Assembly: GCA_963942565.1 (NCBI GenBank)
Contig: OZ012684.1
Coordinates: 71,386,749 to 71,450,748 of the forward strand
Origin: Maea johnstoni
Lineage: Eukaryota; Annelida; Polychaeta; Spionida; Magelonidae
Reading direction: 5' to 3'
Length of the DNA stretch: 64,000 bases
Part shown: piece by piece, positions 46,229-58,605 of the stretch
How the letters are laid out: the number at the start of each line of letters is the position of its first letter
How positions within the stretch are numbered: position 1 is the first letter of the stretch
The notes under the pieces: generated by a model
What the model was told of the DNA's origin: nothing
The model's database searches: none
Seen by the model: only the letters and a program-made list of their open reading frames with translations
Position numbers and translations under genes: made by a program

Positions 46229-48600
46229 ACTGTTTTCCTGTATAGGGCATCAAATAGTTGTTATTTGGTTGTTCATGAATTCCAGACAGTTCACTAATTG
46301 AAGGTCAATTATGACATAGAATTTTTCTAAAAGGTCACGGGAAAATCGGAGTATGGATCCAGAATAATACTCTCAGGTAATTTCAACCTACTGGGCTTTC
46401 CTTATAAGCCTTGCTGGAGCACTCAAAGATGAGACAAGCATGAGAACCAGTAGTGTGTTCTTTGCATGTACTTGTGATGTACCCCTTCTGTTGTTTTCTC
46501 TTCTCAAAGCTTTTGAGGAAGTGTAAGCAGAATGTAATTTGGAGTCCCTTACAAGTAAACTCTCTATTAAGATTAAGAATATAGAAATATGAATTCAAGT
46601 TATATCAATATTCAAGTTATATCAATTGCAAATTTCCTCAAGACAACACTGCCTTTTTAGGGTGGAATTCAGGGTCAGGCAAATGAGATTTCACTGCTAT
46701 GGTCAAAATGTTTATGTCTTCCATTCCTTAATCGGGTAACTCATCCACAAGGTGTGGCCTTACTGCTGGAGGTGTGGTTCAAAGGTGTGATAGTTTGTAC
46801 CAGCTGAATGTCACGTTATCTTGACTAATCAGAGAAGAGCACTAGAAATCACACGAGATCATAGGACGGGGACAAAGGGCAAATTTGTTGGAGACCCTAC
46901 TGTCTACATCCTGATTATATGGGAGAACCTTGGTCCCTTATCTTTTTCCTAGATTTGATTAACACCTTAAAGGTGTTGTGAGCCCTTACCTGCTTCATAG
47001 GGCTGTAGTCATAATCATACATGTATCACTACCATTCAACCTATTTAGGGATCATAAGAACATTAAATGTGTGACTGTGTGGCCTTGAGCTTGTGTGTTT
47101 TCTTCTTTGACTTTGAAATATTGTTGAATGAATTTGCCATTTTATTTATTTTTAATAGTGATATCATCTACAAAAAATATATAATACACTCTGGGATTTA
47201 CTGACTGAAGAAGTTGACATGTCTGACATTATTGTGTAGAGGTCCTAGTCAATGAGGAACCAGGGAGTTAAATGATTCAGGTATATGAAGAATTCATAAT
47301 GATAACATGCTTCCAGTGAAAAATAGTTGAATTTATCTTAAAATGTTTGACTAGTTTTTCAGAAACAATATTAAAGAGATAACTACAAAAGTGTCTTTGT
47401 GTCTTACTTTTTGAAGTTCGAAAAGTTTTTTGTTTATTGCCTATCAATCCATTCAGAACAATATGCACAAAAGATAAGGTATCATGTACATAATAACGTT
47501 TGTTACTTTTGCATTTTACAAAAAAGTCAAACTGACCATAGTGGTCAATTTAGTTACCTTTTATCTCACCAAGGAAAAAGAGCACTGTTCGAGTGAAATG
47601 CCTAGAGATAGGAGGACCATATGGTGCCATCTATTTGTCTTATCTGGTACTACACCACACTTCCAATGTAGCCATCCCAATCTTTAAAATTTGGTATTCT
47701 TCACTCATTGGAAGTATACCTTCTTAGTCTTCATCTTTAGAGTTATGAGTTAGTTTCCAATATTCTTCCAAGATGACAATGAGTGTTGACAAGAAGCAGT
47801 CAATTCAGTCAAGAAATCAAAGAGACCTCTGCCTGGCCACCTGGTGGTCAACTTCAGAACTATATGGCAGCTACAGATCGGCTTAGTGCCACATTTCTAA
47901 CAGATCAAAAACAATAATATCATTAACTACAAAACAGGACAGGTCTATCTATTTAGGTATCCATGGGCCACTTCGGGCTCCCTTGGATTCAACTGATTGC
48001 GATAAAATTACTTATACATGTACATATACACCATTAATTCAGATGATAATAAGCAATAATTTACAGATCCCTTAATATGATTTAATAAACTACAAAATGA
48101 AAATGCAAACCAGCTCTGAAGATAACTACTGACAATTCTTTAATTCATGTACACAGCACTTGTGTCATATCATAAAATGTAAAGAACAGATAATACAAAG
48201 TAAAATTGAGATTAACAAAAGTCGAGACACAAAAAGTGCAAAATATCATAGGTTCAAATACATAACAAAATATTCAAATAAATATTGTCTATCTATTAAC
48301 AGTAACTCTATTAACAGTAACTCTGAGAAGCCTAAAAAACAATTGAAAGTGTGCTTATGAAATATATGCATGCACAGTACTGTACTAGCATAAGCTTGGA
48401 ACAGTGCAGTTGGTGATGACATTTTGTGATGTTCTAAGCCAATCATTCACCACATGACTAGGTGACATCTGGAGAACCAACTGCTGCATGTTCACCAATA
48501 AAATTACCCTGTTCCAGGACTGATTTTCTGTGCTCCAGGGTTTGCACATCTGTACAAACCTGATGACCCTTTTCTTAGGGGACATTAAGCATAAAAGTAT
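46229..48600. other. Intergenic between HSDL2 and the NADAR gene
   Basis: Tail-to-tail spacer of about 2.4 kb. AT-rich. No coding, RNA or clear repeat feature recognised. Confidence 0.45.
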
Positions 48601-48625
48601 ACATATAAAATATAGTCAGAGTGCA

Positions 48626-48631
48626 TTTATT
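48626..48631 (-). promoter_or_regulatory. AATAAA overlapping the NADAR stop codon
   Basis: On the minus strand the stop reads tga followed by ataaat, so AATAAA starts at the last base of the stop codon. If used, the 3' UTR would be only about 15-30 bases. A distal signal may be used instead. Confidence 0.35.
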
Positions 48632-50146
48632 CATTGATCTGATTTCTCCTGTTTTGTTTCTGAAGCTATCAGCTCATCACGGACCTCTGTTAGAATATAG
48701 CCCAGCCAGTTTCTTCCTCGCCATGTTCTCTTTGTTTGGGCTTTAGGGTTTTGGGCACCAAGACCGATACCCCAGAGTCTGTCCCTTGGACTGGCTTCCA
48801 CCAATACGGAACCTACAGTTGCTAACAGCTGCCTTTTAAGGTCCTTATTTTGTCCAAACTATAAAAGAGAGATAAAAAAGATAAAATGTCATAAAGAAGA
48901 AAATAATTAAACCATTCATGCCTATGATATAGGTAAATTTAATAGGCACTTTTCTAACTAGAGAATTCCTTGGAGATTATAAGAAGAAATGTCAATCAAA
49001 ACACAACCAACAACTCCCCTACCAGTAGTTAGGCAACTTTTACTTGATAGTTAGTTTTCCAAATTATTCTCATACCCTTTTATGCCTTATCAGGAGTGAG
49101 GACTTATACATATTGGATCCTAGTCAGGAGGGAGGTAAATGAAAACAAACCAGACATCTAGTTTTTTTCTGAATACTTGCATTACCTAGTCCAAAAATAA
49201 GAGAGTATGTTTTCTCAGTCTGCAAAATAAACATAGCTTTCTACACTTGTTTGCCTAGGATGGCATATCTTAAGAATAACTGAAGCTCAAAAAAGAAACA
49301 TATTTATGTCAGTCTGTTATATGGCCAAGTCAATAGTACCTCTAAAAAATAAAGTAAAAATAAAATGGTTATCACATGTTTTCATATAATCAGGCAGTAT
49401 TGTCTGTGTCAGTTGTCCCTTATGAGTACCAAAAAGGCTAGACCATTTTTGTAAGCTTATACAAATGGAAGTAATCTTTTGGATGTGTTTGAGAATTGGT
49501 AATCATAAAGCAATCTACAACTTTTGATTCAGAAATCTTGATTATTTCAACAGTATCATAGCAAATAGATGACACTTATCAGAGACATGTACTAGCATTG
49601 AGTTAATCATTGAAATATTAAAAATATATAAATGTAAAATATGCACTGTCAATGCATGCTTATATAAAATGAATTCGAAGTAACTCCCCAAAATGGGCAA
49701 GCTATGCTTAAATTGGTAAATGCATTTAAAGGAGTGAAAATCGAAAGGTTTTGGGAAAATTTTGAGTTTAAAAGAGAATAACCTTATTCATATTCCTCCG
49801 ATTATAATGATAGTGTGAAGCATTGAGGTACATCTGCCAGCATGCTATGAAATCAGGATTTTTGCCAGAAAAAATAATTGTATTTGTAAGTGGCCTTTAT
49901 TCTACTTCATCTTACCTTTGCTTGATTACCTTTCTTGACTACTTGTTGACATTTGGCTTTCCATTCTCCATCATCAAAATTACGAACTTTTCTCCCAAAT
50001 CCCTTCATTTTCTTAGGATCACTGCTCTTCATTATATTTTCAGCCATTTCAGGATCATCAAAAGTCACTGAAACGATAAAGAATAATTCAATATATTACA
50101 ATAAGTTTGTCATTACATACATGCATATTCAATGATTGCTTCTAGT

Positions 50147-50243
<97 letters not shown>

Positions 50244-50961
50244 ACCCAAATGATAGCCAAGTCTGACAAAATTCAGACAAAGAAAATTTATAATTATAAA
50301 CTTTCTTTTCGTGGAATATGGGCCCAAATCAATATGGTGATCCAGCACAATTATACATCAATACTTGAGAAAAAAATATCTAAATTAATTGTTATGTCCA
50401 TCCCAAAAAAGGGGATGAAATATCGCTATTAGTACGCATAAACTCCATAAACCTGTAAAATGGTGCCATCTATTATTTGACCTAAGGTCTTTATTAGTGC
50501 TGAAAAGGCAGATGTGGTGGTGTCACCTGGTGACAATATTTCAACTGATCATCACACAGCGCCCCCGACCGCCCACAAAAAAGCCAGGGCTTCAATATTT
50601 GGACACCCCTGTTACAGAGAAGTACATGTACATTATGTACTGAGACTTACATGAGAATTTCATGTCTGTGGTACATGTACTTACCTGCTTTTTGATGCAT
50701 CATGTACTGTTCTGCACAGTTATATGTGATTCCATCAACAGTGAACTCAGCAGGATGAAACTGACTGAACGGAGATGATGTGGTATAGAAAAACGTATAC
50801 TTTTCCCTTTTTCCCATTTCACTTTCACTCTCCGACTCGACTTGACTTGAGCCAGCACTGGCAGCAGCTGCATGGTCTTCTTTTGGAGTTTTCCTTCCTC
50901 TTTTCATTCTGCCTTTATTTCCTGATTCCTGTTCCACTGTACGTTTGCTGTTGTGTTGCAT
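48631..50961 (-). CDS. NADAR/YbiA-type N-glycosidase
   Basis: NADAR-domain enzyme. Bacterial and plant relatives hydrolyse the N-glycosidic bond of early riboflavin-pathway intermediates, and others act on ADP-ribose or ADP-ribosylated targets. Three exons on the minus strand: 50961-50685, 50067-49916, 48858-48631, with GT-AG borders, giving 218 residues. Residues 1-50 are a Ser/Glu/Lys-rich low-complexity leader. The domain then begins YTFFYTTSSPFSQFHPAEF and runs through DGITYNCAEQYMMHQKAG (conserved catalytic-region Glu), DPKKMKGFGRKVRNFD, GNQAKFGQN, LVEASPRDRLWGIGLG and WRGRNWLGYILTEVR, the full set of family motifs. E. coli YbiA has 160 residues, so the extra length is the leader and a short tail. 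All key motifs are intact. Downstream starts at MKRGRK and MGKREK are possible. The physiological substrate in animals is not deducible here. Confidence 0.92.
50148..50238. repeat. (GA)n microsatellite in NADAR intron 1
   Basis: About 90 bp of uninterrupted GA dinucleotides. Confidence 0.97.
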
Positions 50962-51127
50962 ACTGGCACTGGTAATACTCGCAACATCTACCCTCTTTTA
51001 ATATACTTCTATGGTGATTTCACAATTCATAGAAATCCGGCATGACTACCTCAATACCTGTGACATACAAAGGGAGACCATACATAGCTGATGTTGCACA
51101 ATCTGACAATGTTTATAGCATGCCTTG

Positions 51128-51580
51128 ACGTCTGTTTTGGACTGGTGGCGACCCCTATATCACCGACCGATACATAGTACCTCGCTTACCTCCAGTCTAC
51201 CCCAAGCGTAGACTTTAACCAGTCTGATCACACCCTCCATACGAAGTATATGTATTACTAACATCTTGCATTTAGTATGGTCATATTCAGATATTTATGG
51301 ATGGCCAAAGTGGACAAAAAGGGCATCTATTAATATTAAGAAATGATTTATTAATATTATTAAAATATTTATTAATAAATATTTATTAATATTAATAAAT
51401 ATTTATTAATATTAATAAATATTTATTAATATTAATAAATCATTTATTAATATTAATAAATGATTTATTGATATTAATAAATAATTTATTAATATTAGAA
51501 AATGCTCTTTTTGTCCACTTTGGCCTTCCATAGATATTGACGTAGGGGCTGCCACCAGTCTAGTTCAAATCCATAGACTA
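51128..51580. mobile_element. Foldback element with AT-palindromic core
   Basis: Outer arms ggactggtggcgacccctat (about 51138) and taggggctgccaccagtct (ending about 51561) are inverted. Inner arms atggccaaagtggacaaaaa (51301) and ttttgtccactttggccttc (ending about 51528) are also inverted. The core 51335-51495 is a run of attaataaatatttattaat palindromes. Confidence 0.8.
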
Positions 51581-51685
51581 GCGGAGGGCTCACGTTCAGT
51601 TGTAGGACGGCAGCCAAGTCTTGATTATAGTTTCAGATCGAATGGTTAATTTTTGAAAATGGAGTCATTCTAAGTTTTTTTATGT

Positions 51686-51904
51686 TTAACCCTTATGCTA
51701 ATTTGGCATTTGGCCAATACAAAATGATGCAAAAAACTTTTTTAAAAACGACTGAAACCCTGGCTCATATGCATGCTACTCATCTGAGAGTCCTCAGCGA
51801 GAGCTATACAATGAATACCAACATGGCAGGGTTTAGATGGTTTTCAAAAACCCTCTGCGTCCTTGTGCTTTGGAGGGAAATAGTATCAGCATTGGAAGGG
51901 TTAA
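51686..51904. mobile_element. piggyBac-like TTAA MITE, intact ends
   Basis: TTAACCCTTATGC at the left and GGAAGGGTTAA at the right, 219 bp. It is an inverted homologue of 7500-7713. Confidence 0.75.
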
Positions 51905-52234
51905 AGCCTACAACCCTTTATTCAAGAGTAGATCAACTATGTCTCTCTTGTACGATGGACCCAGAAGGACTCAATTCTAGAAAGGAAATTTTGTATTGAG
52001 TATGTAATATTTTGATGGAAAACGCGAAGTTGTGCGGAGACAAGGCACCCGCGACCGCGTGTCAATGGCTGTTATAGCTCTATATCACTGTACTTTGAGA
52101 ACTGGTACAATTCAGCTGTTGTTATAGTTAAATATGATCCTATGTTTTGTACCCATGTTATGTTGTGTGCAGCATCAGCAAAGATGAGGCTAGGGACCTC
52201 GGCCGCAAATCAATCAACTCACGTCAAGTGTGAA

Positions 52235-52470
52235 AGATCAAATAAAAAACTTTTAATTTTCACCACCGTATTTTGGGAGGAGAAAATAAAAAACTCTTTA
52301 TTTTCACTCCCGCTTTTTCGGGGAGAAAAAATAAAAAACTTTTTATTTTCACCACCGTTTTTTCGGGGAGAGAAAAATTAAAAAAAAACTTCTTATTTTT
52401 ACCACCGTTTGTCGGGAGGGGGGGGGGGGGAGAAAAAAAACAAAAAACATTTTCACTCCCGTTTTTTGGG
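52235..52470. repeat. ~55-bp tandem repeat
   Basis: About four units of aataaaaaactttttatttt followed by caccaccg or cactcccg and ttttcggggag. A poly-G tract lies near 52420. Confidence 0.85.
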
Positions 52471-52978
52471 GAGTCCATCAATCTCGGCGTGATGGACATG
52501 AACAGTGCTGCCACCTGACTTTACATGCAGGTCTAGAGTGAACTTTATAAATGCAGGTGTACTTCGGACCTGCTCTTGTCGTTGCGACTTAGTGCGACTC
52601 ACTGCGTTGTATAATGACCCATTTCCAAACAGGCATTGGCCGGGTGCACGCATGCTATTTATCATTTATAAAGTTACACGCCCTTTAACCTCATCTCCTT
52701 TTTTGAGTACAGAGTCACATGTCCTTAGCTATACGGTCAGGGCGTTTCATCTCTAACAGGATAAGACTGACTCACCTTCAGGTAAAACTGGAATGAAGGT
52801 AACGACGTTATGTACATTTGATGGCAGGGTATTATTGACAATATACGCTCTTAGCCGTATGACACTCGAGCAGACGTGGATAGTTTGACTATGGTCATGG
52901 CTGACGTATGTTGCATGGATTGTGTCTCAAGATGATAATGCATTTCCTGCAAAAGGCGGATAGGGTGTGACTGCCCTG

Positions 52979-53100
52979 AAAGCCGTTGGTCTAAGGCATT
53001 GCCACTGACTGCTCGATGTCTTCTCAGGACATTTGACCAATCACCTTAGTGGCTTGTGGTTAGGCGATGTTTTCGTCGGGTGCTCTGGATTCTTCCATCG
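52979..53100 (+). mobile_element. tRNA-derived SINE-like fragment
   Basis: agccgttggtctaaggcatt with gccactgactgctcgatgtc shares about 40 bases with the minus-strand element at 20748-20845. The A-box-like part is clear; the B box is weak. Confidence 0.4.
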
Positions 53101-53409
53101 CTTACAACTAGCTAGTCACTACTTAGCCTGAACATGAGAGAAAAATAACAAGATAGGAAATTCCAGATTCGTAATTCCTACAGGGATCGAATGGGTACCT
53201 CACGGTAACAGATTTGCTGATTAGATATAATTCCCGTCCTGTTTGTCCTCTTGTATGACCTGTGTACCACTAATGTTTTATATTTATCAGTCTATCCATG
53301 CTGATATCAACATAAATTACACAAACACCATACGTTCTGTGCTGAGAGGACACATACTCTACAATTCAGGTCCTACCCAGCGTCCTATTTGTGCACAAGG
53401 TAACGCATG

Positions 53410-53680
53410 GCATGCCGAAATGCTTAGATGAGCAACCACATATCTTAATTCAAGCCGAAATGATATTAATTCAAGTTCACAAAAATCCTTCAACTTCGTT
53501 AAATATATCGTGCAACTTTCAAAATATGTTGCAACTTTAAGAAATATACCATGCAACTCGGAACGGGTGTATATTTTTTGGGAACGTATATTGACCTCAG
53601 AAAAGTCAAACCAAGTTGAACGATATTTTGAAAGTTGCATGGTATTTTTTCAGTTGAATTGATATCATTTCGGCATGTCA
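53410..53680. repeat. Inverted repeat around a 200-bp core
   Basis: catgccgaaatg near 53412 (with a second gccgaaatgatattaattca near 53454) is inverted at ttgaattgatatcatttcgg, ending about 53674. Internal words atgcaact and gttgcatgg also pair. Probably a MITE. Confidence 0.6.
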
Positions 53681-53700
53681 TAGTAACGAATACATTAATA

Positions 53701-53826
53701 TAGACCCGGTTTGTGTCTCTATCCAGGCCAGCTGTTCTTTGTTTACCGACGTCCTTCTGAATAAAGGCCAAAAGACGTCAGCAAACAAGAAACAGCTGAC
53801 CTGGATAGAGACACAACCCGGGTCTA
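53701..53826. repeat. 126-bp hairpin
   Basis: tagacccggtttgtgtctct at 53701 is matched by agagacacaacccgggtcta ending 53826. The pairing continues through atccaggccagctgtt / aacagctgacctggat to the gacgtc words that close the loop. Arms are about 52 bp with few mismatches. Confidence 0.88.
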
Positions 53827-53989
53827 AAGCCCCTTTCACACCAACTGGCGATACACTGGCGCTGTCTTCACGACTGCTAATTCATCAAAAATCGCCAGTA
53901 CATCGCCAGAACATCGCCAAATGATTTGATTGACGACTTATTGACGACCTATTGACGCCCCAGTGGCAACACATAAACGTGTGTAACAA

Positions 53990-54290
53990 CACCAAATGTA
54001 ATAACTTACACCAAATGTAATACCAACCACAAATGTAATAAAAAAATTACACCAAATGTAATACCAACCACAAATGTAATAAAAAATTTACACCAAATGT
54101 AATATCAACCGTAAATGTAATAAAAAATTTACACCAAATGTAATATCAACCACAAATGTAATAAAAAATTTACACCAAATGTAATAACTGACTGTACGAA
54201 CAGTCAACCACAAATGTAATAAAAAATATACACCAAATGTAATATCAACCACAAATGTAATAAAAAATTTACACCAAATGTAATAAGTTA
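53990..54290. repeat. ~40-bp minisatellite
   Basis: Seven or so units of ttacaccaaatgtaatatca followed by accacaaatgtaataaaaaa. One unit carries an insertion near 54190. Confidence 0.92.
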
Positions 54291-54599
54291 CAATGAAGTA
54301 TATGTCCATGCAGCAATATATCTTAACAAATATAACTAGTAGTCCGGCACAGAAAGCTGGATTTTGGGCTGAACCTTTTCTTTTAGATATAGTTTTTTTT
54401 TAACTGATTCTGGTAGCCAAGGGTACCCACTTAAAGAATCTGTCGGGTGTCGGGCTGGCACCCTTGGGCAATTTGAGATATTGACCCATCTTTGCCACCC
54501 CCCATGGTACATAAAATGGACAAATTGGGCTTTCTCCGGTTTTGGTTGATCCATATATTGAAATCTAAGAGACTTACAGACCAATAACGTTACATAGGC

Positions 54600-55690
54600 T
54601 CAATTTAGATAGCGAATAGATAAACGTTTGTATTTGAACATCCATAGGTACATTTATTACTGAGAATAGGGGTCAAGAAGTAGGTTATTTAGATAGTATA
54701 TACCAATTTTCGCGTGATTTTGCTAATATTTGAGCATCATTAAATCACAATAGAAGAGTCCGTAACTATTCTACTTCTAAATATGACTTATTCAGGTAGC
54801 AAATAAATTGACATATGTAGTTGACCAACGTTAGGTGCCCGCTATGCTGAGAACAGGGGTCAAAAAGTAGGTCACTTACCTACAATGTGCGATTTTCACC
54901 TGTATTTTGAACAGCATTATATCGACTTATCTAAAACTTTCACTATTCTTGTTATAACTAATGACTTATTTAGGTAGCAAATAGATTAATATTTGTACTT
55001 GGACAACCGTAGGTACCCGCACTGCTAAGAACAGGGGTCAAGAATTAGGCCACTTAGCTAAAATTACGATTTTCGCCTGCATTTTGCTCTGTTTGAACAG
55101 CGTTACAAAATATGAAATTTTAAAATTATAAAATATAGAATTTTCACTATTTTTGTTCTAAATATGACTAATTTTAGATAGCAAATAAATTGATAATAGT
55201 ATGCAGACAACTGTAGGTGCCCGCACTGCTGAGAAATGGGGTCCAGAAGTTGGTTAATTAACTAAAATGTACACTTTTGCCCGAATTTTGCTCTTTTTGA
55301 ACAGCATTTCTTTGACTTATATATACTTTTTTACTATTCTAGTTTTAAATATGACTTATCTAGGAACCAAATAAATTGATAATTGTAGTTGTACAACTGT
55401 AGGTACCCGCACTGCTGAGAATCGAGGTCAGAAAGAAGGTCTCTTAGCTATGTACAATTTTCGCCTGCATTTTGCTCTTTTTTGAACAGCATTACATCGA
55501 CTTTTATAAAACTTTCACTACTCTAGTTCTAGATATTACTCATTTGGTTAGCAAATAAATTGATGATTGTAGTTGGAAAATTTTAGGTACCTACACTGCT
55601 GGGAACAGGGGGGGGGGGCAGAAAAGAGTCACTCATGTAAAATGTTCGGTTTTCACTTTTACTCTCATTTGAACAGCATTACATCAACGC
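54600..55690. repeat. ~190-bp satellite, six copies
   Basis: Units start at about 54608, 54797, 54976, 55179, 55364 and 55549. Each has gcaaataaattgat, then gtaggtacccgcactgctga, then gaacaggggtca, then ttgaacagcattacatcgac. A further partial unit resumes after the TIR element, near 56810. Confidence 0.88.
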
Positions 55691-56795
55691 AAGCTGGAGA
55701 CTTCGTAACCAAACTGGTTCGTAACCAAACTGATGCGAACCCAACAGCTTTCGTCACCACGATTTCGTACCCAAAGGAAATTGATTGAATTGGGTAATGG
55801 CCAATAAATCACGTACTTTATAATTGAAGTCAGGTAAAGATAGGTGGAAAATAAGGAATTTCTTAGGAAAAATTGTGTTCTTCACTTCTTGACAATCTTG
55901 TGTACGATTTCTCAACGCAAGCTGGAGACTTCGTAACCAAACTGGTTCGTAACCAAACTGATGCGTACCCAACAGCTTTCGTCACCACGATTTCGTACCC
56001 AAAGGAAATTGATTGAATTGGGTAATGGCCAATAAATCACGTACTTTATAATTGAAGTCAGGTAAAGATAGGTGGAAAATAAGGAATTTGTTGGGAAAAA
56101 TTGTGTTCTTCACTTCTTGACAATCTTATGTAAGAAGTTAGCGATCGATTTTCCATCTTGCTTTCGTTTCAATTGACAAGTAATATCGTAAGCATTGAAA
56201 GAAATGTTTAAATTTGCTGTATCCAATTTGATTTTAGATTATAAATGAACATTTCCAGTGCCCCTAAGTCTGCCTTAGATGAGCGACCACAATCTATACT
56301 GGTCCAAATATCTGCCAAAACACGCTGGTCGTGAAACTGGAAGTAGCACCATTTTGAAATTATAGACTTGTCAACAAGTATAATTCAATGCGTAATTATC
56401 GTGTGGCATCAAGAATAAACAAGTTAACAACATATAAGGTAGGCAAGTTCCTTTGTTAGTATCTATAGCAGAGGAATGACAAGTCAGGTAGGTGGACAAT
56501 AAGGATCTTGTGGGGGGAAAATTGTGTTCTTGTGTGCGAAGTTAGCGATCAATTTTCCAGTTTTTCCATCTAAATTTAATAATTTTGGCAACAGTGTCTG
56601 AGCTTTGATTGCTATTTTCGGAAAATTTCGGCCACCATCAGCCAACGAAAATCTTAATTAACAAAAACTGTCCGATATTTGCGAGACTTTGGCAGATGGT
56701 TTTATTATGCAATGGTAACGAAATATCGTGGGTGCGAAGCTACTTGGGTATGCATCAGTTTGGTTACGAACCCGTTTGGTTACGAAGTCTCCTGA
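55690..56795. mobile_element. TIR element inserted in the satellite array, left end duplicated
   Basis: Terminal repeats gagacttcgtaaccaaactg...aaactgatgcg and tgcatcagtttggttacgaa...gtttggttacgaagtctcc (about 48 bp, ending near 56793). The left end plus about 225 bp occurs twice in tandem (55690-55912 and 55916-56137), nearly identical. The satellite resumes on the right side, so it was the target. No transposase was recognised. Confidence 0.82.
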
Positions 56796-57109
56796 TTTCA
56801 CATAACATATAAGACACCATTTAGTTCTAGATGTGACTCATTTATGAAACAAATGAATTCATATGGTTAATAGGACACCATTACTTTCCAAAATGTGTAA
56901 ACCATAACCATACATATTCAGCATAGACACATCAGACATACTGTATACAGTACAGTGCCTACATTAAATCCCTGTACTAACTGTGTGGGAGCGCACGCAT
57001 ACTGTAATACATAACCGCACGTCTGATTACCACCCAGTTTCCTGGGCACGGATGCATGGATGACCTAACGGTCAGTGGTACAATCAGGGTATATTCTGTC
57101 CAAACAATT

Positions 57110-57660
57110 TCTAATTAACAATTGAAAATAAAAAATACGGTTCATTCTTAATTATTCAATTTCCTATTGACAGTTGAACATAGAGAAACACAAACATTTT
57201 TTCAATTTTCTGATTTTTTGTTTTCTTGTTATTTAAACAAAAACGAGATATTAACTTAATAATTCAATTTTCAATTCTAAATAGGAAAACAAGAAATGAA
57301 ATATAAAATGATCTTTTTAATTTTTATCACTACTGGGAAAACAAAATATTAAAAAATGTGTTTAATGATGGTCCGTGTATCACTTTATAATTCCATTTTC
57401 AAACGGATCTTGAGTTTTCAAAATGGAAAAACAGGCAATTTTCAATTTTCAATTTTGAAAACACAAATTGAAAATTGAAAATCAAGCCAATTTTTCAATT
57501 TTCAATTTTGAAAAACCAAATTGAAAATTGAAAATCAAGCCAATTTTTCAATTTTCAATTTTGAAAACCAAAATTGAAAATTGAAAATTGAAAATTGAAA
57601 ATTGGATTTTCAATTTTCAATTTTCAATTTTGTAAAACAAAATTGAAAATTGAAAACACT
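57110..57660. repeat. Self-complementary A/T satellite, left block
   Basis: Repeats of caattttcaattttgaaaa alternating with their reverse complement (ttgaaaattgaaaattg). The sequence can pair with itself in many registers. The counterpart lies at 62420-62830. Confidence 0.9.
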
Positions 57661-58384
57661 TGTTTTCCTTTCTTACCAATAGAGGGCAGCACTCCTGGTA
57701 GCTTTGTTTAATACGTTCGGGGTACCACGGACACAGACACTCTATCTTGAACATTAATAACATTAATTAACATTAATATTCATGGAATTATATCAAGATG
57801 TCGGGGAATTCCTTCATGGCGACAGAGTGCTGGCAAAGATCGTTCCGGCACGATGTCAATCACAAGCACGTGAGGCAGACGACTAGTGACCTATGTGGCC
57901 GGGGGGAAGTCGCACTCTTGCCTGAACTACGGCTAAAAATATGTTTGTTGGCTACATAATCACCCCTGTGTATTACGTCCCACAGTACTTGGAACAGGCG
58001 TACGCACACACACACACACACACACATACGTACATACATACGTGCATACATATATATATATTTATACATTTTAGTGTTTAAGTAAAGTAGGCCAGAATAT
58101 AAGACTACAGGGTAGGAGTTCAAAGACATGTTGAACATGTTCCATTTTTCGATCAAAAGTAGTCTCAAACACGGCCAGTAGTAGGACACGCGAAGTTGTG
58201 CGGAGAAAGGGCGCCCACGACCGCACGTCAGATAGAGAGGATAGAATTCAATCTCACAAATCTCCCTAAAATCTAGGGACTACCTACCCCACGTTGTTAT
58301 CGAAAGAAGATTAAAATAAAATTACCAAAACGAGTAAAAGAAAACGACCACCGTATCACGTAGATTCCACCGGATTTCAAACCC

Positions 58385-58440
58385 AGGACCTAACGTTTTA
58401 ACAACGTTTTAACCACTTCGCCGTGGAGCCGCCTCGCAAA
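58385..58440 (-). mobile_element. tRNA-like promoter segment in left inverted arm
   Basis: On the minus strand, ggcgaagtggttaaaacgtt (A-box-like) is followed by aggtcctgggtttgaaatcc (B-box-like). The right-arm equivalent at 61595-61660 reads gtggttagaacgtcg and cctgggttcgaaatac, so the arms contain a tRNA-derived SINE-like segment. Confidence 0.5.
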
Positions 58441-58605
58441 ATAATCAATGAATTATCGGACACACGTCTAGCAAGGTATATGTAAAACTAAAAAAGGCCT
58501 GTTCAAGTGGAGTAACACTAGTGTGATGGAATGAATGCTTGGGGGACGAGGAAGAGAGTTGATGTATGTGAGAATGGTTTACCCTTAAATAAAAATTTTA
58601 AAAAC

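Noticed and set aside
50136-50432. Arg-Glu repeat ORF and its Ser-Leu mirror
   Set aside because: Translation of the (GA)n microsatellite in the NADAR intron.
53990-54290. CRISPR-like regular repeat
   Set aside because: Direct adjacent units without unique spacers in a metazoan context; it is a minisatellite.
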